A program made the translations under genes and the position numbers. Below, piece by piece: positions 1 to 5,676 of a DNA stretch of 6,366 bases. The stretch's first letter is position 1, and each line of letters starts with the position of its first letter. The notes under the pieces were generated by a model that saw nothing but the letters and a program-made list of their open reading frames with translations, ran no database searches and had not been told where the DNA came from. Source of the stretch: DTU018 sp964618175 (GTDB taxonomy: Bacteria > Bacillota > Syntrophomonadia > Syntrophomonadales > Syntrophomonadaceae); contig CAZTZX010000099.1 of NCBI GenBank assembly GCA_964618175.1, forward strand, positions 1 to 6,366, given 5' to 3'.

Positions 1-138
1 CTATCGAAAGCCAACCCGATGGCAGGTTTATTAAGGTGATTAAAAACTAATAGCCCCTTGGGGGGCAATTGTCTATGTTTGGGCGAGCTACACCTTCAAT
101 TGTCGCATGGAGCAGCGGGAAATTTTCATCAGAATCAA
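1..138. other. Left-edge stretch with no convincing gene
   Basis: One plus-strand frame is open from the window edge for 15 codons and stops with TAA at 48-50. It could be the tail of an upstream gene (residues IESQPDGRFIKVIKN), but an open run this short is expected by chance. A small GC hairpin follows at once (GCCCC 53-57, GGGGC 62-66, loop TTGG). It could end that gene, although the T-rich side lies in the minus direction. The octamer CAATTGTC occurs twice, at 66-73 and 97-104. No RNA gene is recognised. Confidence 0.3.
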
Positions 139-182
139 AAGGCCGTCAATTAAGGAGCTGTGACCCCTTGACGGACGGCCTT
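139..182 (-). terminator. Putative intrinsic terminator of the lactonase-like gene
   Basis: AAGGCCGTC (139-147) pairs perfectly with GACGGCCTT (174-182). An inner AAGG (152-155)/CCTT (166-169) pair continues the stem past an internal loop. In the minus direction the stem is followed by TTTTGATTCT, moderately U-rich; in the plus direction only by TTCTGG. It lies about 88 bp downstream of the stop codon of the minus-strand propeller gene, so it most likely ends that transcript. The U-tract is weak, so efficiency is uncertain. Confidence 0.55.
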
Positions 183-269
183 CTGGTTGAGCTTCAGAAA
201 GTATGGTTCAGATTTGCGTGATTTGTATTGTTTATTGCAGGCAGAATGACATCGTAAGAAAGTACCTGA

Positions 270-1340
270 TTATAGTACAGCCAAACCCTGTGAACCTAGC
301 GTTGGTAAGCCTGTATCTCTGAAAACTTGTAAACGATTCAGCAAACCGCACCTTTCAATAGCAAATACGGTAATTGAACCCTGGTTGCCATTGAGGACAT
401 AAAAATTTTCACCGTCTCTGCTGACGCCAATATCAATTGGGGCAGCAAGTGTTTTGAGGGTGCTGTACTGAACCCTGGTAAGTTCCAGGGTTCCGTCGTC
501 ATTAATATGGTAGGTAGAGATGGTATTGCTGCCAGCGTTTGCTACATAAGCGAAATTCTCACAAGGCGTGGCTGCGACCCAACAGGTCGCTACCTGACCA
601 TTTAGAACAGAACTGCTGATGACATCAAGCGTCCCATTCTGCTCAACCGTGTATGATGACAGCGCATTTGGGCCTGCCTCCGTAACCAGCAGCAATCCAC
701 TGCGTAAAAAAGTTGACCCAAATGGTCCGTTGCCGCTTGATGGGTTAGCAGTTGGGCCGGTGGTAGTTCCGTCTCTATTAACCTGAAAAACACTGAGGTT
801 GTTGGTATTTAGCTCGGAGACAACGAGTTGCCGGCCGTTGGGACTGAAAACGATACACGATGGCTGTGCATCCGGGGTGCTCAGCGGGCGTGTTGAGTTC
901 ATGATCTGAATGAGTCGGCCATATCTATCCACAAAAAATCCGGTAATATTGGAAGCGATATTGCTGCCGGGATCGCCAACATTGGTAACGTAAAGCAGTT
1001 CTTTGAAAATGCTTAAACTATTCGGCCGAATGCCCCCGGATGGCTGCACATCCGCCAGAGAAAGTGCTCCACTGTCGGCTATGTGAAAGCTGCTGATCGT
1101 ATTACTCCCTGCATTCACTGCAAAGAGGTAATGTCCGTAACGGGATATAATAAGAGAGTTTTGGGACGCAAGTGGATCGACGATCAATTCGCCCGTACCG
1201 CTGCCACCCGTATCGTAGGAGTTCATGCGATCAAGCTTACCAGCCTGGCCCCTGCGAAAAGCGATGACTTCATTATTACCAGCTGCATTGGTCATAGCGT
1301 AAACCATGCCGTCCTGCCGTCTGTGATTATAATCATGCAT
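270..1340 (-). CDS. Beta-propeller fold lactonase-family protein (YVTN-like repeats)
   Basis: This is a 356-residue protein from the chosen start. About seven repeats of the form hydrophobic-V-x-N-x-G-x-N-x-I-x-x-(F/Y) can be seen, near residues 13-28, 71-85, 116-136, 171-185, 216-230, 263-277 and 312-326. They are often followed by a DGTL-type turn. Seven such blades match the 6-phosphogluconolactonase-like/3-carboxymuconate cyclase propeller superfamily (COG2706, Pfam Lactonase). The segment around NALSSYTV and CWVAATPCENFAYVANAGSNTIS resembles uncharacterised bacterial members. No signal peptide or membrane segment is seen, so a cytoplasmic location is likely. The frame is open 15 codons further upstream to an ATG at 1383-1385. 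The internal ATG at 1338-1340 is preferred because AGGAAGGAGGA lies 7 nt before it. Family membership is fairly sure; substrate and lactonase activity are not, since many members have no known reaction. It is not contiguous with a pentose-phosphate or aromatic pathway gene. Confidence 0.82.
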   Translation of the reverse strand: MHDYNHRRQDGMVYAMTNAAGNNEVIAFRRGQAGKLDRMNSYDTGGSGTGELIVDPLASQNSLIISRYGHYLFAVNAGSNTISSFHIADSGALSLADVQPSGGIRPNSLSIFKELLYVTNVGDPGSNIASNITGFFVDRYGRLIQIMNSTRPLSTPDAQPSCIVFSPNGRQLVVSELNTNNLSVFQVNRDGTTTGPTANPSSGNGPFGSTFLRSGLLLVTEAGPNALSSYTVEQNGTLDVISSSVLNGQVATCWVAATPCENFAYVANAGSNTISTYHINDDGTLELTRVQYSTLKTLAAPIDIGVSRDGENFYVLNGNQGSITVFAIERCGLLNRLQVFRDTGLPTLGSQGLAVL

Positions 1341-1347
1341 ACGATGA

Positions 1348-1358
1348 TCCTCCTTCCT
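1348..1358 (-). promoter_or_regulatory. Ribosome binding site that decides the lactonase-like start
   Basis: The minus strand reads AGGAAGGAGGA, ending 7 nt before the ATG at 1338-1340. It is nearly a full anti-Shine-Dalgarno complement. It argues for the 356-residue form over the longer in-frame reading that begins at 1385. Confidence 0.85.
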
Positions 1359-1440
1359 AAAATGAATTACACTGTTTCGATACATGATATCCAGTTATGT
1401 CATCTCTGTTTATTCTCAAGCACACCCCCTCCAGCAATTT

Positions 1441-1470
1441 ATAATATGCAAAAAGAGGCGATAATGTTAA
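1441..1470 (-). promoter_or_regulatory. Candidate sigma-A-type promoter for the lactonase-like gene
   Basis: On the minus strand, TTAACA (1470-1465) and TATTAT (1446-1441) are separated by 18 nt, each one mismatch from consensus. This would give a leader of about 95 nt. An alternative is the perfect -35 TTGACA at 1486-1481, which lies in the inverted end of the adjacent repeat; its best -10 at 17 nt spacing, TATCGC (1463-1458), is poor. The choice between them is by eye only. Confidence 0.4.
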
Positions 1471-1476
1471 ATGATG

Positions 1477-1560
1477 GTGTTGTCAAGATGGTGAGGTGTG
1501 AGACGAGAGGCGTGAGGCGACGACCCGGCGTTGTCACGGGGACGGGGGGGATGACAACAC
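1477..1560. repeat. Compound intergenic repeat: inverted ends, heptamer tandem array, G-rich hairpin
   Basis: GTGTTGTCA (1477-1485) and TGACAACAC (1552-1560) are perfect 9-bp inverted ends of an 84-bp block. A third copy, GTTGTCA (1530-1536), pairs over 7 bp with TGACAAC (1552-1558) around a loop with CGGGGACGGGGGGG. Between the left end and this hairpin lie four 7-bp units of consensus GTGAGGC: GTGAGGT 1491, GTGAGAC 1498, GAGAGGC 1505, GTGAGGC 1512, plus a degenerate fifth. The block begins 15 bp after the pstB stop. The architecture suggests a dispersed REP/MITE-like element, but one window cannot show copy number. It lacks a U-tract, so it is not a classic terminator, though it could protect the operon's 3' end. 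Confidence 0.5.
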
Positions 1561-1574
1561 CCGTATCCGTCACT

Positions 1575-2321
1575 TTATCCGATAGCTCCGGAAAAAAAGC
1601 TGCGGGTAGCATCGCGGGATGGATTATCGAACATGGTAGAGGTAAGGTCCTTTTCAACGATTTGTCCGTTAAGCATAAATATCGTTTCATGGGCTATGCG
1701 TCTGGCCTGAAAAAGATTATGTGTCACTATGATAATGGGGAGGGTGACCGACAGTTTTACCAGCAATTCCTCAATCATTCCAGTGGAAAGGGGATCCAGA
1801 CTGGAGCAAGGTTCATCCAATAACAGAACCTGAGGGTTTACTGCCAGTGCCCGGGCAATCGATAGGCGCTGTTTCTGACCGCCGGATAATTCAAAGGCGG
1901 GTTTATTCAACTTATCTTTAACTTCATCCCAGAGCGCCGCCTGAGTGAGGCAGTCTTCCGTGATAGCTGCCAATTTCCCCCGGGAGTGTTTTTCATAATA
2001 ACGCGGTCCAAAGAGAACATTTTCCCGGATAGATAAGGGCAGGGCAACCGGGGTCTGATAAACTAGTCCAATATGTCGCCGGACATCTTCCGGATCATCA
2101 GCATAAATGCTACGTCCAAAAACTGATATATCGCCGACGAAACGGAAATTAGCGGTTAGTTCTGCCGTGCGATTCAAGCTGCGTAACAAGGTCGTTTTTC
2201 CACAACCGGAAGGGCCGACCACGGCAGTAATGGTTTTATCATTAAATGTGGTATTGATATGGTTTAAAACCTGGAAATCACCGTACCAGGTGTTCCAATG
2301 GGTGATGCTGATAGCCGTCAA
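1575..2321 (-). CDS. pstB: Phosphate ABC transporter ATP-binding protein PstB
   Basis: This 248-residue ATPase hydrolyses ATP on the cytoplasmic face of the PstCA channel to drive phosphate import. Visible motifs are Walker A GPSGCGKTT (36-44), Q-loop Q89, ABC signature LSGGQ (145-149), Walker B VLLLDE (165-170), D-loop SSLD (173-176) and switch H201. The family hallmark NR after Walker A (50-51), the FGPR at 104-107 and an LWDEVKDKL helix (130-138) favour PstB over other ABC ATPases. Length is normal. The Q-loop stretch YQTPVALPLSI departs from the usual PstB FQKPNPFPMSI, so this is a divergent branch. The start codon is TTG (2321-2319), set by GAGG 7 nt upstream; it lies one base after the pstA stop, which implies translational coupling. 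It is the last gene of the operon, and no phoU follows. Confidence 0.93.
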   Translation of the reverse strand: MTAISITHWNTWYGDFQVLNHINTTFNDKTITAVVGPSGCGKTTLLRSLNRTAELTANFRFVGDISVFGRSIYADDPEDVRRHIGLVYQTPVALPLSIRENVLFGPRYYEKHSRGKLAAITEDCLTQAALWDEVKDKLNKPAFELSGGQKQRLSIARALAVNPQVLLLDEPCSSLDPLSTGMIEELLVKLSVTLPIIIVTHNLFQARRIAHETIFMLNGQIVEKDLTSTMFDNPSRDATRSFFSGAIG

Positions 2322-2322
2322 A

Positions 2323-3099
2323 TTATCGCCTCTTTTTCATACTACTATTGCCTGTAAGTGCCAAGGCCGCAGAATTTAGTATCAATAGCATTATAACCAG
2401 CAACAAAGCAGTTGCGTAGGCATTATCCAGTGAAATGTGTTCATTGAACAAAAGATATAAATGATAAGGTAAAGCCATAACTGGATCAAATAAGTTACCT
2501 GATGCTGGTGCTGAAATAGCCGCAGCTGTTACCATGATAGGGGCGGTAGCGCCAGCCGCATAACCCAGAGCCAATAGGATGCTGCCGATAATCGCACGCC
2601 ATGATTGGGGCAGGATAATTCTCCGTAGCATATAGGCGGGAGAAACCCCCAGGGCTGCCCCTGTTAATCTGTAATCACGATCAACTGCCCGCAGGGAATC
2701 GCGCATGGAAACAACTATTACCGGAAAGATCATTATGCTTAAGGCCACTCCTCCAGCCAATAGTGAAATACCCCAGCCTAATTGTACAACACACAGAGCA
2801 TATACAAATAGTCCGATGATTATTGATGGAACACCAGCCATACTTTGGATCAGCACTTCCATAGTATTAAGCAAAGGCGAGGGTTGGGCGTATTCAGACA
2901 GATAAATGGCGGTAAAAAATGCCGGGATGGCTGTCACCGCTAAGGCGATCCCAATCAGATATAAGGTTCCTTTTATAGCAGGTAATACGCCTCCTTCTTT
3001 ACCCAGCGGTGAACCGGCTGGAGGCAGGCGCAGGAAATCGAGGCTCAAAGCAGAACCACCCTGAATAAACAGATAAGTGATTATAGCAATCAAGCCTGC
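2323..3099 (-). CDS. pstA: Phosphate ABC transporter permease PstA (N-terminus lost in gap)
   Basis: The visible 258 residues form one half of the membrane channel for phosphate. They open inside a first membrane helix (AGLIAIITYLFIQGG). They then show the PstA-type periplasmic stretch, several hydrophobic helices, YLSEYAQPSPLLNTMEVLIQ and SMAGVPSIIIGLF (the conserved G-(V/I)-P-S loop). The EAA loop RDYRLTGAALGVSPAYML, which docks to PstB, follows. The tail SSMKKRR is cytoplasmic and basic. Family members are usually about 280-300 residues, so roughly 20-40 N-terminal residues are missing in the N run. The frame reads through the gap into pstC only because 100 N happen to keep phase. The gene abuts pstB with one intervening base. 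Confidence 0.9.
   Translation of the reverse strand, partial: AGLIAIITYLFIQGGSALSLDFLRLPPAGSPLGKEGGVLPAIKGTLYLIGIALAVTAIPAFFTAIYLSEYAQPSPLLNTMEVLIQSMAGVPSIIIGLFVYALCVVQLGWGISLLAGGVALSIMIFPVIVVSMRDSLRAVDRDYRLTGAALGVSPAYMLRRIILPQSWRAIIGSILLALGYAAGATAPIMVTAAAISAPASGNLFDPVMALPYHLYLLFNEHISLDNAYATALLLVIMLLILNSAALALTGNSSMKKRR
2329..2333 (-). promoter_or_regulatory. Ribosome binding site for the TTG start of pstB
   Basis: AGAGG on the minus strand lies inside the last codons of pstA (Lys-Lys-Arg-Arg) and ends 7 nt before TTG. The pstA TAA (2325-2323) and the pstB TTG are separated by one base. The protein then enters the conserved N-terminal strand ISITHWNTWYGDFQVL at once, so no later start would fit. 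Confidence 0.8.
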
Positions 3100-3199
3100 N
3101 NNNNNNNNNNNNNNNNNNNNNNNNNNNNNNNNNNNNNNNNNNNNNNNNNNNNNNNNNNNNNNNNNNNNNNNNNNNNNNNNNNNNNNNNNNNNNNNNNNN
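3100..3199. other. Assembly gap of 100 N across the pstC/pstA junction
   Basis: Exactly 100 unknown bases, a common placeholder for a gap of unspecified length. The sequence to the right (in gene terms, before the gap) stops as PstC enters its EAA loop; the sequence to the left starts within helix 1 of PstA. Placing the missing parts of two normal-length permeases would need roughly 350-450 bp, so the true gap is probably larger than drawn. Confidence 0.95.
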
Positions 3200-3741
3200 G
3201 CCAAAGCACTAAGCTTGAATTCCGCAGGGACTGCCCTGAGAGCAGACTCCGAGTTGACAACGATATAGGGCACTACCATGAAAGCTAGAACAATTGAGGC
3301 GGCAAATAGTGATTCACCGCTGGCTGCCTGAAACCTTACCTCAAAAAACTTGACTAATACCGCCGCACCTAAGAAACCATAAACAACCGAGGGAATACCA
3401 GTAATAATGTTCAGCACTGGCCGTAGCAGCCTTGTCAGCCAATCGGGGGCATATTCTGCTAAAAATATAGCGCAACTTAAGGCTATCGGGACAGCAATGA
3501 TCAGTGCCCCAAATGCGACCCATAGAGTACCGACCAACATCGGGGCTATACCAAATTGAATGGGCGAAGTGACTGGACTCCATTCCATACCGGAGATAAA
3601 AGCCAGCGGATTTGTCATTTGCCATATGGGCAGACTTTCCCACAGTATAAAAAGAAACACGGCGATGATAAGTAAGCTGCAGGTAAAGGCTATTACAAAT
3701 GAAACTATTTTAATAAATGTATTGGTGATAGTACGGTTCAT
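3200..3741 (-). CDS. pstC: Phosphate ABC transporter permease PstC (C-terminus lost in gap)
   Basis: About 180 residues are visible. There is a first membrane helix (about 8-34), then a periplasmic stretch with FISGMEWSP (48-56). Helices follow near 66-96, 108-134 and 144-166. The PstC hallmark LAEYAPDWLTRLLRPVLNIITGIPSVVYGFLG spans 94-124. The sequence ends at AEFKLSAL followed by a partial GCN codon, which is Ala whatever the third base. That is exactly how the EAA loop (ALALGAT-type) begins. Normal PstC is about 280-310 residues, so around 100-120 residues, including the ATPase contact, are absent. The ATG start at 3741-3739 has GAGG 7 nt upstream. It follows pstS after 71 bp containing a strong terminator-like hairpin. 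It pairs with PstA in the inner membrane. Confidence 0.92.
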
Positions 3742-3760
3742 AACTTGTCCTCGTGATATT

Positions 3761-3796
3761 AAAAAAAACGGTGGGCGGGAAAAAACCCACCCACCC
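3761..3796 (-). terminator. Intrinsic terminator/attenuator between pstS and pstC
   Basis: On the minus strand, a GGTGGGTGGG arm (3795-3786) pairs with CCCGCCCACC (3779-3770) around a TTTTTT loop (3785-3780). That is ten base pairs with one G-T wobble. One base (G) separates the stem from eight consecutive T (3768-3761). It begins about 17 bp after the pstS stop. This is a textbook rho-independent terminator in the operon's direction; the plus direction has no T-run. Since pstC-pstA-pstB have no obvious own promoter, partial read-through is the likely purpose, keeping PstS in molar excess. Confidence 0.8.
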
Positions 3797-3812
3797 GTAT
3801 GTTCAGCAAAAG

Positions 3813-4724
3813 CTAGTTTGCCGGAATATAGCCTAAATCTTCAACTACCGCAAAACCTTTGTCAGACATGAGGTAATCAAGAAATGCCTGCTGTTTGGCA
3901 GTAGGTTCGCTCTTAGTAATGATCAAGAGCGGCCGGCCGATATCATATTCGCCGGATTTGATATTCTCCAGGGTAGGAGCAATTCCATCGATCGAGAGAG
4001 CAAAAAGTCTATCCGCATTCTGGTTAACCAGACCAGAAGACACGTAACCTATAGCCATGTCATTTTCCATAACTTTACCAGCTAAAGCACCCATCGAAGG
4101 TATCTGCTGGGCATCCTTTGATATGGGGGTACCCTTCATAACTGCTGTGTCAAAAACTTCACTGGCTCCGCCGCCCAGATCCCTAACCGCAACAATAATC
4201 GCCTTGTCAGGGAGAGCAGGATCAAGCTGGTTCCAAGTAGTGATTTCGCCAGCAAATATGTTTTTCAACTCTTCCCTGGTTATATCCGGTTTGATGGTTG
4301 TTATCGGATTATTAGGATTTACAGCGATAGTCAAAACATCAGAGCCGATTTGGTTAGTTTGGCCACCTTCTAATTCGGCCTTTTCTTCGTCTTTTAGGGT
4401 ACGGGCTACCAGGCCTAGATCAAAGGTGCCATCAAGGGTCGATTTTACACCGAATCCTGAACCTCCGGTGGAAACAAATATAACTATGTTTTCGGCGGGC
4501 AGACTGGCATCAACTTTGTCCCAGGTTTTAAACTCTTCGGTAAAGTTATCGGCACATTTGGCAATAATGGGTGACAAAGTACTGGAGCCGCCGATCCGTA
4601 TAGATGTATCCGCTTGCGGAGTCGCACCCTCTGGCGTCTCGGCGCTGTCTGAGCTGCAGCCGACCAGTAAGACCATCATCAGTAAACTGATTAGGCCAAC
4701 AATGAGTAAATTCTGGCGCTTCAA
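3813..4724 (-). CDS. pstS: Phosphate ABC transporter substrate-binding lipoprotein PstS
   Basis: This 303-residue binding protein captures phosphate outside the membrane and delivers it to PstC/PstA. Residues 1-22 are a lipoprotein signal with a basic start, a hydrophobic core and lipobox LVGC (Cys23 lipidated), followed by a flexible linker to about 40. PstS-family marks are IRIGGSSTLSP (42-52, phosphate-binding loop), STGGSGFGVK (85-94), FDLGLVART (101-109, in place of the usual D-I-G-x-x-S-R), IFAGEITTWNQ (156-166), RDLGGGASEVF (181-191, in place of the usual R-E-x-G-S-G-T) and IGYVSSG (225-231). Length is normal. The start is TTG at 4724-4722, with GGAGGGGG 7 nt upstream and an in-frame TAA directly before it, so no longer form is possible. 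It heads the pst operon. The loop substitutions make another oxyanion conceivable, but the pst context favours phosphate. Confidence 0.94.
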   Translation of the reverse strand: MKRQNLLIVGLISLLMMVLLVGCSSDSAETPEGATPQADTSIRIGGSSTLSPIIAKCADNFTEEFKTWDKVDASLPAENIVIFVSTGGSGFGVKSTLDGTFDLGLVARTLKDEEKAELEGGQTNQIGSDVLTIAVNPNNPITTIKPDITREELKNIFAGEITTWNQLDPALPDKAIIVAVRDLGGGASEVFDTAVMKGTPISKDAQQIPSMGALAGKVMENDMAIGYVSSGLVNQNADRLFALSIDGIAPTLENIKSGEYDIGRPLLIITKSEPTAKQQAFLDYLMSDKGFAVVEDLGYIPAN

Positions 4725-4731
4725 TTAATAA

Positions 4732-4739
4732 CCCCCTCC
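4732..4739 (-). promoter_or_regulatory. Ribosome binding site fixing the TTG start of pstS
   Basis: GGAGGGGG on the minus strand ends 7 nt before TTG (4724-4722). The codon immediately upstream in frame is TAA. The next in-frame ATG would remove most of the lipoprotein signal, so TTG is the only sensible start. Confidence 0.85.
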
Positions 4740-4813
4740 ATAATTACAACATTACTTAGTAATAATTTCCCCTTAGTTTACCATCGGAAATGTTATAAGT
4801 CCAATAACCCGGA

Positions 4814-4842
4814 GTTATAATTACTGTAAATAACAAATTCAA
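4814..4842 (-). promoter_or_regulatory. Candidate promoter of the pst operon
   Basis: On the minus strand, TTGAAT (4842-4837) and TATAAC (4819-4814) are 17 nt apart, giving a leader of about 80 nt. The spacer holds TTTACA followed 11 nt later by the TATAAC -10 itself. This loosely resembles the 11-bp-spaced TT(A/T/C)ACA repeats bound by PhoP in Bacillus, so phosphate control is possible but not shown. The leader contains a 13-bp palindrome, ATTACTTAGTAAT, at 4751-4763. Confidence 0.5.
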
Positions 4843-4887
4843 CCTTTTGCTGCCTTCGTCTTCTGACTTGTTTCATGTGCCTTACCG

Positions 4888-4917
4888 TTGACCAATTATT
4901 ATTGGCGATGTTAAAAT
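4888..4917 (+). promoter_or_regulatory. Promoter of the toxin-antitoxin operon
   Basis: TTGACC (4888-4893) and TAAAAT (4912-4917) are separated by 18 nt, each close to sigma-A consensus. Transcription would begin near 4924, about 30 nt before the antitoxin ATG. It diverges from the pst promoter, with the two -35 boxes about 45 bp apart. Confidence 0.6.
4892..4905. promoter_or_regulatory. Palindrome between -35 and -10: candidate VapB/VapBC operator
   Basis: CCAAT-TATT-ATTGG, a 14-bp near-symmetric site, fills most of the spacer of the toxin-antitoxin promoter. Type II antitoxins of the AbrB fold bind such palindromes as dimers to repress their own operon. A protein here would block RNA polymerase directly. 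The assignment is by position and symmetry only. Confidence 0.5.
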
Positions 4918-4955
4918 ATGCTTAGACAAATCAGAATACAAAGGAAGATGAAAAT

Positions 4956-5198
4956 ATGCCGAGCGTAACGATTTCCAGTAAGAGGCAGATAACTATACCC
5001 GCGGAAGTTTTTCGTTTATTGGAACTACAAGAGGGTCAAAAACTAATGGTTTCTGTTGAGGGAGATAGTATTGTTCTGACAGCCCGGCCAACCAATCTAA
5101 CCAAAGCACTGGGCGGGGTTGCCAAGGGGCTGTATGGGAGTAATAGGACTCAAGTCGATGAATATGTTGATCAGGAACGCGATTCATGGCAAAAGTAG
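4956..5198 (+). CDS. AbrB/MazE-fold antitoxin, VapB-like
   Basis: This is an 80-residue protein. Residues 1-45 (MPSVTISSKRQITIPAEVFRLLELQEGQKLMVSVEGDSIVLTARP) are a clear SpoVT/AbrB DNA-binding domain. The signature ISSKRQITIPAEV is followed by a swapped-hairpin strand pair. Residues 46-80 are a polar tail (DEYVDQERDSWQK) of the kind that wraps the cognate toxin. Expected role: bind and inactivate the PIN toxin encoded next, and repress the operon as a DNA-bound dimer. AGGAAG lies 8 nt before the ATG. An ATG at 4948 is out of frame. The stop codon overlaps the start of the toxin gene by 13 bp. Typical length for this antitoxin type. Confident in family and pairing; the gene name is left open. 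Confidence 0.9.
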   Translation: MPSVTISSKRQITIPAEVFRLLELQEGQKLMVSVEGDSIVLTARPTNLTKALGGVAKGLYGSNRTQVDEYVDQERDSWQK

Positions 5199-5647
5199 AA
5201 GCATTTGTAAAGGAAATATCTGCGCACCATAATGTGATGATGGATACCAATGCCATCATCTACTTTCTTGATGGAACACCAAATTTAATCGACCTCATGA
5301 TGGCACTTTTTGAGATGGTGGAGCGAGGCCAGTTAAAAGTAACCCTATCGGTGATAAATGAAGCGGAATTGTTGGTCAAACCATACCAGGAAAACAATTC
5401 TGCCGCGCGGGAAGCCATCAATTTCTTTCTAGAGGAATTCCCTAACCTGAATGTAGTTCCGCTTAATAGGGAAATTAGTCAACAAGCTGCTAAGATTAGG
5501 GCCGAATCGGGCTTAAGGATGCCCGACGCTATTATCCTGGCCACGGCGATCAGTAATCAATGTGATTTGTTTTTGGGGAATGATCTCATTTTAATGCACA
5601 AAGCCAGTTTATACCTACCCACTGTTGTCCTAAACGACTATATCTAA
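5186..5647 (+). CDS. PIN-domain ribonuclease toxin, VapC-like
   Basis: This 153-residue protein spans one PIN domain. Four acidic positions expected to bind Mg/Mn are visible: D20 in MMDTNAIIYFL, E59 in SVINEAELL (E61 is an alternative), D114 in RMPDAIILATA and D133 in LFLGNDLIL. The set is complete, so the nuclease should be active; VapC relatives cleave tRNA or rRNA and stop translation. The ATG at 5186 lies inside the antitoxin gene, with AGGA 9 nt upstream, giving the usual antitoxin-first, overlapping and translationally coupled order. A shorter form from GTG/ATG near 5234-5240 would begin right at the PIN strand but has no ribosome binding site. RNA target unknown. Confidence 0.9.
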   Translation: MAKVEAFVKEISAHHNVMMDTNAIIYFLDGTPNLIDLMMALFEMVERGQLKVTLSVINEAELLVKPYQENNSAAREAINFFLEEFPNLNVVPLNREISQQAAKIRAESGLRMPDAIILATAISNQCDLFLGNDLILMHKASLYLPTVVLNDYI

Positions 5648-5676
5648 AGGCGACCATTCTAACCGACGAGCTGCGG

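Noticed and set aside
75..221. 48-codon plus-strand frame starting at ATG 75
   Set aside because: It runs straight through the terminator-like hairpin at 139-182, has no ribosome binding site and resembles no known protein.
1491..1525. CRISPR-like repeats
   Set aside because: The units are 7 bp with no spacers and no cas genes; this is a simple tandem repeat.
1530..1558. Hairpin after pstB as an intrinsic terminator or G-quadruplex
   Set aside because: No T-run follows in the operon direction, and only two separate G-runs are present, short of a canonical four-tract quadruplex.
1083..1823. 246-codon plus-strand frame
   Set aside because: It lies antisense to the lactonase-like gene and the pstB 3' end, crosses the compound repeat and has no recognisable domain.
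3341..3643. 100-codon minus-strand frame inside pstC
   Set aside because: Shifted frame within a clearly conserved permease; no own ribosome site.
4057..4728. 223-codon plus-strand frame opposite pstS
   Set aside because: Complement of a well-supported gene; its composition mirrors PstS codons and it has no family features.
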